DNA from: Pelomonas cellulosilytica
Lineage (GTDB): Bacteria > Pseudomonadota > Gammaproteobacteria > Burkholderiales > Burkholderiaceae_C
Direction of reading: 5' to 3'
DNA length: 64,000 nt
Assembly: GCF_021353265.1 (NCBI RefSeq)
Contig: NZ_JAJTWU010000004.1
Span: forward strand, 1 to 64,000
The notes beneath the pieces are model-generated. The model was not told the DNA's origin. It made no database searches and saw nothing but the letters and a program-made list of their open reading frames with translations. A program made the translations under genes and the position numbers. Numbering within the stretch: position 1 is the first letter of the stretch; the number at the start of each line of letters is the position of its first letter. Positions 51,330 to 60,769 of this stretch are shown here, piece after piece.

Positions 51330-52706
51330 ATGGCCAAGGACGAACACGACGACAACTGGGCCAAGGAACTGCGTGCTCATGTGGCAAATCGTCCGGTTGT
51401 CATCCTGCGGCTCACGGTGCACGAGCTTGAGAGCCTCAAGCAGTCCAAGAACGGCATGAGGCAGTTCTCGATGGCTCGGCTGCACGACGAGGTGCGGGGA
51501 ATCACAACGCCTTGTATCTGCGTCTTCTTCGCGGAAAGACCTCGACCGTTTGGAGGGCAGATTGACTCACCAGCTGCATACGCCGCAATCTTCAAGAGCA
51601 AGGGCGCCGCAACGACCTTTGACTCGCGGCTGACCATCAGGCGGGGCGTCGAAATCCAACCAAGCACCCCAGAGGGGCTTGCCGAGCTATTCAAGGATGG
51701 CAAGTTCGACCATGACATTAAGAAGCGGTTGGACCGGTCGGACAGCCTCACTCCTCTTGGTCCCAAAGAAAGCATCAGGCTCATCGAGAAGCTTCTGGCG
51801 ATCCCGTCCAATCGCGGCCCGCTTCGCACACTGGCTGGCGGCCTGACAAAACCCGCCCCCGCTTCGAACGAGCGCCTGCAGTTGGACGCTCTCAAGATGG
51901 CCCTGCGGGCCTTTGGCCTGTCCGAAGACACCCCGGCCGCAAACATGAACCTGGTACGTGGCTCGAAATCCGTGCTGACTAGGCTGAACGTGCACGAGGA
52001 CGGCGTTATTGAGCACGATGCGCGCACCGTTCCGAACTATGAGTTCATCGGGAGCGACGTACGCGGCCAGGCGACTTTTCGTAAAGGCCATCAAACCCTA
52101 GAGGTCTACACCGCGAATCGTCGCAAGCTTGAGGAAGCCTTCGGCGTCGACCTCATCTACATGAACCTGTTCCATCGAAGCGCGGTCCTGGTGCAGTACA
52201 AGATGCTCGAACCCCAGGGCGGCGGCGACGCACCCAGCGACTGGGTCTACCGCGAAGACAAGCATCTGCAGAAGCAACTGAAGACCATGCGCCTCTTCAA
52301 ACCCGTCCAGAAGGCCCCCGACGGGTTCCGCCTGAGTCGAGGGGCGTTCTACTTCAAGTTCGTGCGTCGTCGTGAGTCCGAGAGCTCGACCAACGTGCTA
52401 CTGCCTCTGGGGCATTTCGAGGAAATCCTCAACGATCAGAGCTTTAGGACCGAGGCGGGCAATGTCCGCGTGGGCTACAAGGCTCTGGACGGACGGTACA
52501 TGCGGCAGGATGCGTTCACCGAAATGCTGCATGCCGGCTACATCGGCAGCGATGCGTCAACAACAGAGCACCTGCGCACGCTCATCAAGAGCGTTTTGCT
52601 CGGAAACGAGGCGCTCGTGGTTGCGGTACAGCGGCAGACCCATCCCCAGGAGGTAGAGAGCGACCATCGCCGCCTTATGCGTAGCTGGGGTGTGGAGGAT
52701 GCATAG
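51330..52706 (+). CDS. Orphan protein with a possible PD-(D/Q)XK core
   Basis: A 458-residue protein starting MAKDEHDDNWAKEL, divergent from the SPARSA genes. I do not recognise the family. One segment, LEEAFGVDLIYMNLFHRSAV followed by LVQYK, has the look of a nuclease core (Asp on one strand, then QxK replacing ExK). The preceding GHQTLEVYTANRRK may supply a further acid. The N-terminal part (VVILRLTVHELESL, CICVFFAERPRPF) is alpha/beta. It has no close partner; the next gene is convergent. Confidence 0.5.
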   Translation: MAKDEHDDNWAKELRAHVANRPVVILRLTVHELESLKQSKNGMRQFSMARLHDEVRGITTPCICVFFAERPRPFGGQIDSPAAYAAIFKSKGAATTFDSRLTIRRGVEIQPSTPEGLAELFKDGKFDHDIKKRLDRSDSLTPLGPKESIRLIEKLLAIPSNRGPLRTLAGGLTKPAPASNERLQLDALKMALRAFGLSEDTPAANMNLVRGSKSVLTRLNVHEDGVIEHDARTVPNYEFIGSDVRGQATFRKGHQTLEVYTANRRKLEEAFGVDLIYMNLFHRSAVLVQYKMLEPQGGGDAPSDWVYREDKHLQKQLKTMRLFKPVQKAPDGFRLSRGAFYFKFVRRRESESSTNVLLPLGHFEEILNDQSFRTEAGNVRVGYKALDGRYMRQDAFTEMLHAGYIGSDASTTEHLRTLIKSVLLGNEALVVAVQRQTHPQEVESDHRRLMRSWGVEDA

Positions 52707-52795
52707 CCCAGGCACACGGCAAGCCACCAGCGAGCCGTCCACGATGCTCCGCACGCAAGTACACAGCGTTCCCGAGAGACGCTGGCAGCACTACT

Positions 52796-53644
52796 TCACC
52801 GGATCAGTCGATACCCCTCATCGCAGAACCAGTCCGACGTACACAGCCCCTCGTACAAGGCCGTCTTCCACGAGTTTGCGTCACGCTCAAACCGACTTGC
52901 GAACTCTCCTTCAAGATGCGCACGAACTGCAGCACCGCCGCCCGTCAGACCAAGCTTTACCAAGCCGGATGAGATGTCGGCCAATTCGCTGGCGCCCTGG
53001 GCGGCATACAGCTCCGCCAAGTCCATCACTTCAAAGTGATGCTGAACGCGCTGTGCGAGGACCGCGGACCAGGCTTGGGCCGGTCTCACGCGAAACGCAA
53101 CGCCCGGAGGAGTCGTCTCCCGCACATCGACCACTAACCAGCGCTCGCTCCCAAGATCATCGAAGTACGGGTGCAAGGTCTGCTGCTCGGCGCTCTGCGC
53201 CAACTTCGCCAGCTTGTTCTTGTTGCAGTCAGAGCACGCAGGGACGAGGTTCGCAGGCGTTAGGTTGAAGACCGGATGCAGCGACTGCGGCAAATAGTGG
53301 TCAACGCTCGCGACTGTGCGCTGACCACACAACGGGCACAAGTTGTATGGCGGCGCAACACGGATGGCGTCATAGAGCCCTCTCGATGGCGAGCCAGCCC
53401 TCATAAAGTGCGACTTGTAGACCACGCCCATCAGGTCCCCTGTGAGCTGAGGCGTCACGCCATCGCTGGTTGGGATCAGGTACAACTGCGCGGTCGGCGC
53501 CATGTGCAGGTACGTGGATTCAGCGCTTTGTATTGCAGGAAGCGCATTCATCAATGCCTGAGCACGTTCCGGAATGGTGATGCCAGACGCGCACAGCTCA
53601 ACAGCGTGCTTGACGTCAAAACCGGGCAGCGGCAGTCTCTTCAT
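52796..53644 (-). CDS. HNH endonuclease (Septu PtuB-like)
   Basis: A 282-residue nuclease. ATG 53644 lies 7 bp after the ATPase stop and is preferred to the frame start at 53764, which would overlap the ATPase by 113 bp. The HNH core is clear: CPLCGQRTVASVDHYLPQS, then NLVPACSDCNKNKLAKL. The two CxxC pairs hold the structural zinc, and DHYLPQ has the catalytic His. In Septu systems the HNH protein pairs with an ATPase to cleave invading DNA or other targets. It is the last gene of a six-gene minus-strand operon. Confidence 0.87.
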   Translation of the reverse strand: MKRLPLPGFDVKHAVELCASGITIPERAQALMNALPAIQSAESTYLHMAPTAQLYLIPTSDGVTPQLTGDLMGVVYKSHFMRAGSPSRGLYDAIRVAPPYNLCPLCGQRTVASVDHYLPQSLHPVFNLTPANLVPACSDCNKNKLAKLAQSAEQQTLHPYFDDLGSERWLVVDVRETTPPGVAFRVRPAQAWSAVLAQRVQHHFEVMDLAELYAAQGASELADISSGLVKLGLTGGGAAVRAHLEGEFASRFERDANSWKTALYEGLCTSDWFCDEGYRLIR

Positions 53645-53651
53645 AAGCCCC

Positions 53652-55214
53652 TTAGTTCGGCCGCTGGGCGATGAGGCTTCTCGCCAGGACTTTCGCTTCA
53701 GACCCAAGCTGGCCACCAAAGCGTCCCGCCACCTCTTCGAAGCGACGTCCAGGTTCGTTCGCAACCGCAGCCACCATCTGATGGAAGCCGGAGTTCGAGA
53801 CCTCTAGCCCAAAAACCTCCCGGGTAAGGACGCCAGCACTTTCACCGAACGTTTCCATAGAGGGGCGTTCGACCGCAGCGAATGTCCGCGTGCGTCGAAG
53901 CATCCAAACGCAGCGCATGGGCACTTCTTGCAGGACAACCGGAGAGTGCGTCGAGATGAGCGCCACGCCGTTGCGCGACACCAGCAGGTCGGATACCGCT
54001 CGGACGAACGCTGCCAACAGCGGAGGGTGGAGGTGTCCTTCCGGCTCATCTAGCACAACAAGCGTCTTCTCGTCGACCAACTCCACCAGCCTCGTGGTCG
54101 TCAGCAGTACAACCGCGTGGCCCGAGCTAAGCCTCTTGAATGCGTGGGCGACATAGGTTTCCCACTGGTCTTCAAGCTGCAGGAAACCTGACACCTCAAT
54201 CTCAGCGAAGAGCGGGTCCGCGTTCAATGTGGCCACGGCCTTAAGCCAGCGAGTCCGCCTCGGCTCGCTGCGACAGATGGCAAAGCTCTTGACGAAATCG
54301 TCTGCAAGGTCGTCCTTCGTTTTCAGCACGACCCTTCCCTCTGCGTCCACCCCTCGCAGACCGATGAACCCTGTGCGGAGATTGAGCAGCGCAGCGCTTG
54401 GGGGAGCCTCAAACTCGTCGAATGCGCTGAACGAAACCGAGACCAAGCCCGCGAAGTCCCATTCGCCCAAGTTGGCTCCCAGGCGAGCGAGTTGGCCGGG
54501 CGCCGCCATCTCGCTTTGCCGTCCCAGCACCGCGTTGACAAGTGACTGCGTGCACCTCGTCTTTCCCGCACCGTTGCGACCGACAAGGACATGGACGTTG
54601 GTCGGCGGATAGGAGTTGGGTTCCACAAGGAACGTAAGCGTGGGGGGCGCTGGGGGAACCAGCTGCCCATGTTCCAGAGGCGCCGCCGGCAGCGTGTACT
54701 GAAACTCGAACCGCGTCAGTTCCACGTTGCCATGCGCGAGTCGATGGAGTCGGTTCCGAACATTGCCTTCTCGCACGGACCGCAGCAGCGATTCATGCAT
54801 GACCATCTGGTTCTGGTTTCTCTCAAAGAGCGCTAGGTTGTAGGCACAGTCGCAGAGGCCGACGAGGATGTATTCGCATATGTGCACTGGCAGGCTGCGC
54901 AGCGTCGAGTAGTAGTCCTCGTCCTGCCCCAAAGAGAAAAAATTGTTGGTGTCGAGATACGGGAAGCTTGTCGGCAACTGAGGAACGCGGGCCCCAGGCG
55001 GTGGTGGTGGCGTCGCCGGCGCTGGCAGTAACCCAACCTGTCCAATCTTGACGGAGCCGGCCCGGTGTTGGACGCCGTTGTCGTCGTAGACCAGCACCGT
55101 GAACATGGTCCGAAATTTGAACCAGTCGTCCCAGTAGTCGACGATCAAGTAGACGTGCGACCGCGCGTCTCGAGGGATGCTGGCATACGACTCGACAACG
55201 GTGAACATCGTCAA
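53652..55214 (-). CDS. AAA ATPase (Septu PtuA-like)
   Basis: A 520-residue ABC/SMC-type ATPase. An unusual N-terminal domain of about 200 residues (with a proline run near 69-73) precedes Walker A LVGRNGAGKTR (about 210-220). Walker B is TLVVLDEPEGHLHPP, followed by VALISTHSPVVLQEVP. Short ATPase with a following HNH gene is the Septu layout, although the N-terminal region here is longer than in the best-known PtuA proteins. It lies 14 bp downstream of the nuclease gene of the larger operon. Confidence 0.85.
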   Translation of the reverse strand: MTMFTVVESYASIPRDARSHVYLIVDYWDDWFKFRTMFTVLVYDDNGVQHRAGSVKIGQVGLLPAPATPPPPPGARVPQLPTSFPYLDTNNFFSLGQDEDYYSTLRSLPVHICEYILVGLCDCAYNLALFERNQNQMVMHESLLRSVREGNVRNRLHRLAHGNVELTRFEFQYTLPAAPLEHGQLVPPAPPTLTFLVEPNSYPPTNVHVLVGRNGAGKTRCTQSLVNAVLGRQSEMAAPGQLARLGANLGEWDFAGLVSVSFSAFDEFEAPPSAALLNLRTGFIGLRGVDAEGRVVLKTKDDLADDFVKSFAICRSEPRRTRWLKAVATLNADPLFAEIEVSGFLQLEDQWETYVAHAFKRLSSGHAVVLLTTTRLVELVDEKTLVVLDEPEGHLHPPLLAAFVRAVSDLLVSRNGVALISTHSPVVLQEVPMRCVWMLRRTRTFAAVERPSMETFGESAGVLTREVFGLEVSNSGFHQMVAAVANEPGRRFEEVAGRFGGQLGSEAKVLARSLIAQRPN

Positions 55215-55228
55215 CCTCTAACTGATTT

Positions 55229-55903
55229 CTAGTGGGACACCGATGACGGAGTGGCCTTGTTCCCCGCAACGCGCATAAACACGACCGTGCGTACATCCGT
55301 GGCAGACATGCGTCGTCGGATCACCCCTAAGCACTCGGAAACATGCGGCGTCCCCGGTGGGCGCTCAGACAGGTCTAAGGTAGCCAAAACTCCCAATCGG
55401 ACGTCTCCCACGCTGTATGCGCTAGCTTGAACCGAGTGGGGTCGAACGTTGTACCGCGACCACGACACCGCGGTTGAGCGCTTCACCTCCACGATGAACC
55501 GAAACCGATCCATTGGCAGATAGATGTCCGTCCGGCCAGCCGCGATAACAGGCACCTCCAACAGCGGAGACACCATCGCACTCACCAAGTAGTTGTAGAG
55601 GTCGAGCTGCAGCTCTGACTCGTGAGGAAGCTCCGCTCGGCCCGGTGGAACCTCGGCCAAGTAGGCGAAGCTACCCTTGATGACACCCATGTTCGCTCGC
55701 GACGTCAAGAACTTGCACAGCCGCACTACGAGAAGATCGAACCACTGCTTCACCTTCCCCTCATAGTCCGGTGCTCCCGAGAGCTCGCTTCGGACACGCT
55801 CAACCATCTCCTGCTCAATAATGCTCATGGGGACCTGAACGACCGCGCAGGAGTCCCGGAAACTCACGACAAGCTCTCGGTCCGCGTCGGACAGTTCGGT
55901 CAT
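55229..55903 (-). CDS. PD-(D/E)XK nuclease
   Basis: About 224 residues from ATG 55903. The frame extends to 56044, overlapping the upstream gene by 100 bp, and no start has a good ribosome-binding site, so the start is uncertain. The core is strong: Glu in SELQLDLYNYL, Asp in AGRTDIYLPMD, ExK in FIVEVKRST and Gln in SVQASAYSVG, in the order and spacing of a restriction-type nuclease. It probably is the effector of the ABC-type operon. Confidence 0.75.
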   Translation of the reverse strand: MTELSDADRELVVSFRDSCAVVQVPMSIIEQEMVERVRSELSGAPDYEGKVKQWFDLLVVRLCKFLTSRANMGVIKGSFAYLAEVPPGRAELPHESELQLDLYNYLVSAMVSPLLEVPVIAAGRTDIYLPMDRFRFIVEVKRSTAVSWSRYNVRPHSVQASAYSVGDVRLGVLATLDLSERPPGTPHVSECLGVIRRRMSATDVRTVVFMRVAGNKATPSSVSH

Positions 55904-55944
55904 CGCGCTTTGGAGGAAGTCGGTTGACCGCTGCGCCGACTCCT

Positions 55945-57108
55945 CTAGTGTTTTCCCGGCGGTTCTCCCGGCGGCTTGAGTAACGCCTCCAGCCTCGCTC
56001 TCCCTTCCGCCGACACATGGGCGGTCGCGCCGCTGCGCAGCCAAGCTCGAGCCAGACCAATCTCCCTGGCGCGTTTAGTCAGCCCGCTTAGACGAGGAAC
56101 GCGGAACTCGCGCCGCCCTTTGATGATGACCTGCACCGACCGCACCTTCTCGAAGACCTGCACGGCGCTGGCCAGGAGCGACAACGGGTCAACGGTGGAT
56201 GAACCGTCGTATGGCGCGAGGAGCGGTATCCACTCAAGCTCAGCTTCCGCAGGCGGCGCGAGCCATGCAGCACCAGCCCTCGGCTGGCTGTAGTGAACCA
56301 CCCACTGAGCGTCGTCAGCCAACGAGTCGACGTCGAGTGCGCCAGGCGTCTGGGCCTGCAGCGACTGCGCCAGTGCGCCAACCACCGTCCCGTACATACG
56401 GGCACGAGGGGCATCTTCAGCCGCAGCCGCACACTGACCGAACCAAGCGGCGGCCTGCGCCAGGTGAACGCTCATGGATGCGACATCGTCACTCTTGAAC
56501 GCCGATGCCATCTCAACAAAACCTAGCTCCTGTCGTGCCTCCGTGGCGCAGGCGGAGCAAATGGTCAACGACTCGAGCGACTTGACCGCTTGGTCCCAGG
56601 CCAGTTGGTCATGCAGGATTGACGTCAACCTGCACAGCTTGGCCTTAACCCAATCGTCCTCTTCCTCCAACAGACGAAGGACGCCGGCGCCGGCATACGT
56701 TGTCCATCGCGGTTCACGCAACGCGAACCGAACCAAACCGGCCACCGCCTCGACCCTGATGTGCAACGACGTGCCGTCGTCTCCGGTGCGGGCGTCCAGC
56801 GCTCCAGCGAACGACGCGAAATCATCGAGCTCAGCCTCGGCCAGAGCGTCGACCGCGTGGATGAACGCCTCGCGGTTTCCGTTCCTCTTCAGGCCTGCGC
56901 ATATCGCCTTCACGGCTGCCCTGTGATCGTCGAGGTCGCTCCACTGTTCCAGCAGCAACTCTACGAAGTCACCAAACAACGCTGAGGAGACGATCCCTTC
57001 TGCAGCAGCCAACAACTCGGACTCAGGAAAGTCGTCGACCTTGAGCGCGCCATCGACCTCAAGCGCATTCATCATGCGCTGTTGGATTGGAGGTGGTGCT
57101 TGGGACAT
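55945..57108 (-). CDS. Uncharacterised helical protein in the six-gene operon
   Basis: A 387-residue protein from ATG 57108 (MSQAPPPIQQRMMNAL). The longer frame start at 57162 overlaps the ATPase by 37 bp. It is acidic and strongly helical with a HEAT/TPR-like texture (LLEQWSDLDDHRAAVKAIC, HAVDALAEAELDDFASFAG, AQAAAWFGQCAAAAEDAPRA). The C-terminal 90 residues (VQVIIKGRREFRVPRLSGLT, then KRAREIGLARAWLRSGATAH) look basic and may bind nucleic acid. I cannot name a family. It is positioned as a third component between the ATPase and the nuclease. Confidence 0.65.
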   Translation of the reverse strand: MSQAPPPIQQRMMNALEVDGALKVDDFPESELLAAAEGIVSSALFGDFVELLLEQWSDLDDHRAAVKAICAGLKRNGNREAFIHAVDALAEAELDDFASFAGALDARTGDDGTSLHIRVEAVAGLVRFALREPRWTTYAGAGVLRLLEEEDDWVKAKLCRLTSILHDQLAWDQAVKSLESLTICSACATEARQELGFVEMASAFKSDDVASMSVHLAQAAAWFGQCAAAAEDAPRARMYGTVVGALAQSLQAQTPGALDVDSLADDAQWVVHYSQPRAGAAWLAPPAEAELEWIPLLAPYDGSSTVDPLSLLASAVQVFEKVRSVQVIIKGRREFRVPRLSGLTKRAREIGLARAWLRSGATAHVSAEGRARLEALLKPPGEPPGKH

Positions 57109-57125
57109 GGCAAGACCGCACCAGC

Positions 57126-59054
57126 TCACCAGAGCAGCTCGCCTTCGTGGGCCAGGAGGCAATGATCTTCCGGGAAGTGCTTTAGCGCTCGCTCAGTACC
57201 CTTGAAGGCCACAAACAGCTGGATTTGCACCGAGCGAGACAGCTCGGCAAGCGCCTCCAACATCTCCTCGACGTTGGCGTCGGCCATCTCTTCCTTCGCG
57301 GGAGAGTCGATGATGAGGAACCCCGGGTGGCGCCCTGCGCCAAACTGTTGAGCAGCCTGAAGCAGTGCCATGACAGTCGCGATCCGCACCCGAAGCCTTT
57401 CCCCGGGAGACAGTCGCGTGAAGAACGAGATGCTGCCGCCCTTGTGCACCTCCACGCTGGCATTGCGCTTCAGAACGACCTTCTCCACGTCAACCATCCC
57501 GAGGCGCTGCACCAGTGAGCAGATGAGGTCTCCGCTGCGTTTAAGAACCGCTTCGGCCGCCTCCTCCACCAACTCCTTCGCGACATCGACTGCGGCGTCA
57601 AGAACAACCAGGTCAGCCTCTTCGCCGTTGTCTGACTGGACCAACTTGGACACCGCTTCGAGCATGCCCTCGATCCGCGCAGCCTCCAACCTCAGCTTCT
57701 GCTCTTCCTGAGCAGTGCCACTAGCCGCGAGACGCGACACCTCCAGCGCAGCTGCCTCGAGGTCGCGGCGCGTCTGGTCGAACTCCGTTCCTACCTCCTG
57801 CGCCTTCGTCGTAACAGAGCCAAGCAGCTTCTCCAACTTGGAAACCTCTTTGGCCATCCCCTCCTTGAGCGCTTCGTAGTCCACCTGTACCTCTTGGTCC
57901 AGATGCGTGAGGCACACCGAGCAGTCACCAGACGTCTTCTCGTTCTCGATGCGTCGTTTGTCGAAGGCACGGGTGCACCGAGGACAGCAGGTCGGCGACA
58001 GACGGCCGAAGAATCTCGACGCAGCCATCTCCTCTTCGATTTCCAAGAGAGCCCGCTTCTTGTCGTTCAGCTCTTCTGTGCCAGCAACCACCTCGGCATT
58101 CAGCACCGTGGCGCTCGCCTTCAACATCGAAGCTGACTCCGACAGCTCTTCGTACCGCTTTCGAGCCGCTTCAAGTTGAGCCAGCGCGGCCTGTTGAGCT
58201 GAGCCGTCCAGAATCTGCCGCTCTATTTCCGCCAGCCTTGTTTGCAAGTCTTCGACGGACCGGTCGCCGAGTTGCCCCAGCCGGCGCTTGCGTGACTGCA
58301 CAAGGGCTTCCGTCACGCGCTTAGCGGCCCGAGCTTGAAACAAAGTGGTGGCCCAGGGGATGCCCAGAAAGACCTGCAGCAACCGTTGAGCCAGATCGTT
58401 GCCCACATGCTCGCCAATGAGCGCATTGCTATCGCTGTCGAACAGAAAGGCGCCCGTGTACGCGGCCCATCCGTCCGCGTACATCACGGTCTTCTCTAGC
58501 GAAGCAACCTCACGAGAGGTCGCGATGGGCTCCAGCCCAAGGGCATCCAGCATGACGCTGTTCATGTGCGACTTGAACATGTCTGCCGTCAAGAACGGCA
58601 TTGAATGAAGGGCCTCACCGTCCGCACCCAGGAACTCGATGGCACCACGCGGGATGCCATCGTCGACATCAAACTCCACGCGGACATGCCGGTCACCGGC
58701 TTGGAATTCCGCAAGTACGTGCTTGATCCAACCCTGAACGGTCGCGGTCAAAGCCTTTGGCTCACCCCGAACAGCCCACAACATCGTCTGAAGAATGCTG
58801 GACTTGCCAACGAAGTTCCCTTCGCTGGCGATAACGTTGACACCTTGCTGTTCAGGCGCCCATTCAAAGCTAAAGGGCTCGACCGTGTGATGCACCTGCT
58901 TCTCACCGCTGAACTTGAGCGCCTTCAATCGCAGCTGCCGCGAGACGGCCGGTGTTGGCGCATCGACGATGTGGCGGTCGGACAGCACTGCCCGCACAAC
59001 TTCAAGGGATCGTCCTGACTTCTGAGCAACCTTCGAGGCGAATGTCGTGGTCAC
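57126..59054 (-). CDS. Rad50-like ABC ATPase with zinc hook
   Basis: A 642-residue ATPase starting with GTG 59054, overlapping the stop of the previous gene by 4 bp (GTGA). Walker A is ASEGNFVGKSSILQ (about 77-90). The coiled-coil middle carries a zinc hook with two CxxC pairs: CPRC and CSVC, 20 residues apart. The C-terminal part has LSPGERLRVRIATVMALL and LIIDSPAKEEM, the Walker B. This type (related to DUF3732-like ATPases, from memory) is found in ABC-three-component conflict systems. Confidence 0.82.
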   Translation of the reverse strand: MTTTFASKVAQKSGRSLEVVRAVLSDRHIVDAPTPAVSRQLRLKALKFSGEKQVHHTVEPFSFEWAPEQQGVNVIASEGNFVGKSSILQTMLWAVRGEPKALTATVQGWIKHVLAEFQAGDRHVRVEFDVDDGIPRGAIEFLGADGEALHSMPFLTADMFKSHMNSVMLDALGLEPIATSREVASLEKTVMYADGWAAYTGAFLFDSDSNALIGEHVGNDLAQRLLQVFLGIPWATTLFQARAAKRVTEALVQSRKRRLGQLGDRSVEDLQTRLAEIERQILDGSAQQAALAQLEAARKRYEELSESASMLKASATVLNAEVVAGTEELNDKKRALLEIEEEMAASRFFGRLSPTCCPRCTRAFDKRRIENEKTSGDCSVCLTHLDQEVQVDYEALKEGMAKEVSKLEKLLGSVTTKAQEVGTEFDQTRRDLEAAALEVSRLAASGTAQEEQKLRLEAARIEGMLEAVSKLVQSDNGEEADLVVLDAAVDVAKELVEEAAEAVLKRSGDLICSLVQRLGMVDVEKVVLKRNASVEVHKGGSISFFTRLSPGERLRVRIATVMALLQAAQQFGAGRHPGFLIIDSPAKEEMADANVEEMLEALAELSRSVQIQLFVAFKGTERALKHFPEDHCLLAHEGELLW

Positions 59055-59704
59055 AGCTTCGCTCCCTGTTTCAGTTCTTCTAGGCGCTTCAGGACCCGTT
59101 GTTTGATGGGGCCAATGACTTGCCCCCATCGAGCCCCTTGGTACTCGGCCTGCGCGTACTGGCGAACCTTGAGGTCATCGCCAGACCCCGTTCCTGCAAC
59201 CCGGGCAACCAACGCAGCTCTGTCGCGATACCAAGCAAGGTGCGAAGAGAACGCCGCCAACTCAGCAGCTCGGGCTCGCCCTGATTCGAGCAGGTAGAAG
59301 TCTGTTCGACTGACCTTGCCGTCTCGCTTCACGTTCCGCTTGATGGCCGCCAGCCCCAGCAGAAGCAGTTGCGACATCGAATCGTCAATCTGCTCCCAAG
59401 CGCCGAACAGGAACCGCATCATCTGCATCCGGCGCACGTCCGGCTCATCGCCCTGCATCACCTTGAAGGCCTCGTCCAAGAAGCCCTCGCCAGGGTGTTG
59501 CTCATGCAGTTGCATGAGCTCAGCGGCTAGGTAGTCCGGGCTGCGCACCCAAAAATCCAGCGCTTGCAGGCGCTTCTCCGCCTTGATGACCGCAACAGCA
59601 CCAGCCGGCGCCCCGGCCCCCGGTGCGCTCCCTGCCTGGTCAAGAATGAACAAGATTCGTACCGCGTCGCGTTTGCGTGCAGTGTGATCGAGCGCATACC
59701 CCAC
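59051..59704 (-). CDS. ABC-three-component middle-component-like protein
   Basis: A 217-residue protein. GTG 59704 is chosen, with GGAGG upstream, giving MGYALDHTARKRDAVRILF. The upstream frame extends into the promoter region and is not convincing. The sequence KAEKRLQALDFWVRSPDYLA resembles the middle component of ABC-three-component systems, which is typically a small adaptor. GDEPDVRRMQMMRFLFGAW follows. It is first in the six-gene minus-strand operon and coupled to the ATPase. Confidence 0.65.
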   Translation of the reverse strand: MGYALDHTARKRDAVRILFILDQAGSAPGAGAPAGAVAVIKAEKRLQALDFWVRSPDYLAAELMQLHEQHPGEGFLDEAFKVMQGDEPDVRRMQMMRFLFGAWEQIDDSMSQLLLLGLAAIKRNVKRDGKVSRTDFYLLESGRARAAELAAFSSHLAWYRDRAALVARVAGTGSGDDLKVRQYAQAEYQGARWGQVIGPIKQRVLKRLEELKQGAKL

Positions 59705-59946
59705 GGGTTCCTCCCTCAGCGCCTGGCGTCCTGAGGCCGGGCTGTGTTTCGTCGGATGATAGGTTATGTAACAGCGAGCTACTGAAGCGCTGCTCTCGAT
59801 GCATCGCGCCTCGGAACGCGATCTTGCCGACAGATGACGCCGGCATCCGCCATCGAAGCGCCAGCGCGCCGTGGTTACTACGGTTGCCACCCACCCCTGA
59901 AGCGCTACGCTACTGCAAACGATACGACCAAGGATGAGGGAGCAGC

Positions 59947-60741
59947 ATGGCAAAGACCATCTACGACAAGCCGACAAGGGCCCTGCTGAAGGACATGCTG
60001 GCTGCGTGGGACCTTAAGCCCGGCCAGGTGTTCACCAGTTCAAGGGCCGTGGAGTGGTTCAGCACCAACTACCCGAAGCTGAAGCCGGTCACCATCCGTG
60101 CGCATCTCGTGCAGGCCTCAACGAACGACAAGAACCGTCTGCACCACCCCTCAACCAACGAGACCGACGACATCCTCTTCAAGGTGGACACCGGCCAGTA
60201 CCGCCTGTACGAAGCCGGCAAGGACCCTTCCCCGATTCATGAGCTCGTCCAAGGCGATGTCGAGCGGCAGGAGCAGCAGGTCGCGGCGGACACTGAGGAA
60301 GGGGAAGCAGACGAGCCGTTGGCAGGGTCGTCTGAGTTTTTGCTGGAGAAGGACCTCCAGCGGTATCTCGTCGAGAACCTCGAGTGCATCGAGCCAGGAC
60401 TCAGGCTCTACGAGGAAGAGGACATTCGTGGCGTCGAGTTCGAGGCAGGCAGCGGTCGGCGAATCGACATCCTGGCGGTGGACCGCAACAACTCGCTCAT
60501 CGTGCTGGAGCTCAAGGTGTCCCGAGGGTATGACCGCGTCGTCGGCCAGTTGCTTCGCTACATGAACTGGGTACGCAAGGAAGTGGCCGACCCTGGCCAG
60601 CGCGTGCGAGGCATCATCATCTGCCGAACAATGTCCGAGGACCTGCGTCTGGCCTGCGCCTCAATCCGCGATGTAGAGCTCTGCGAGTACAGGCTGTCGG
60701 TGACGGTGTCGAAAGTGCCCGCGCTGGAGCTGCCGTCCTGA
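59947..60741 (+). CDS. NucS-like (DUF91) PD-(D/E)XK nuclease
   Basis: A 264-residue protein with a GAGGGAG ribosome-binding site. The N-terminal 95 residues (MAKTIYDKPTRALLKDMLAA, then YPKLKPVTIRAHLVQAS) look like a small winged-helix domain. The C-terminal nuclease core has Glu in LLEKDLQRYLVENL, Asp in GRRIDILAVDR, ExK as LELKVSRGY and Gln in VVGQLLRYMN, as in NucS/EndoMS. It is divergent from the ABC-type operon across 240 bp and is followed by a HEPN-like gene. Confidence 0.85.
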   Translation: MAKTIYDKPTRALLKDMLAAWDLKPGQVFTSSRAVEWFSTNYPKLKPVTIRAHLVQASTNDKNRLHHPSTNETDDILFKVDTGQYRLYEAGKDPSPIHELVQGDVERQEQQVAADTEEGEADEPLAGSSEFLLEKDLQRYLVENLECIEPGLRLYEEEDIRGVEFEAGSGRRIDILAVDRNNSLIVLELKVSRGYDRVVGQLLRYMNWVRKEVADPGQRVRGIIICRTMSEDLRLACASIRDVELCEYRLSVTVSKVPALELPS

Positions 60742-60769
60742 CGACCGCTCACAGAAGCCAAGGCACACC

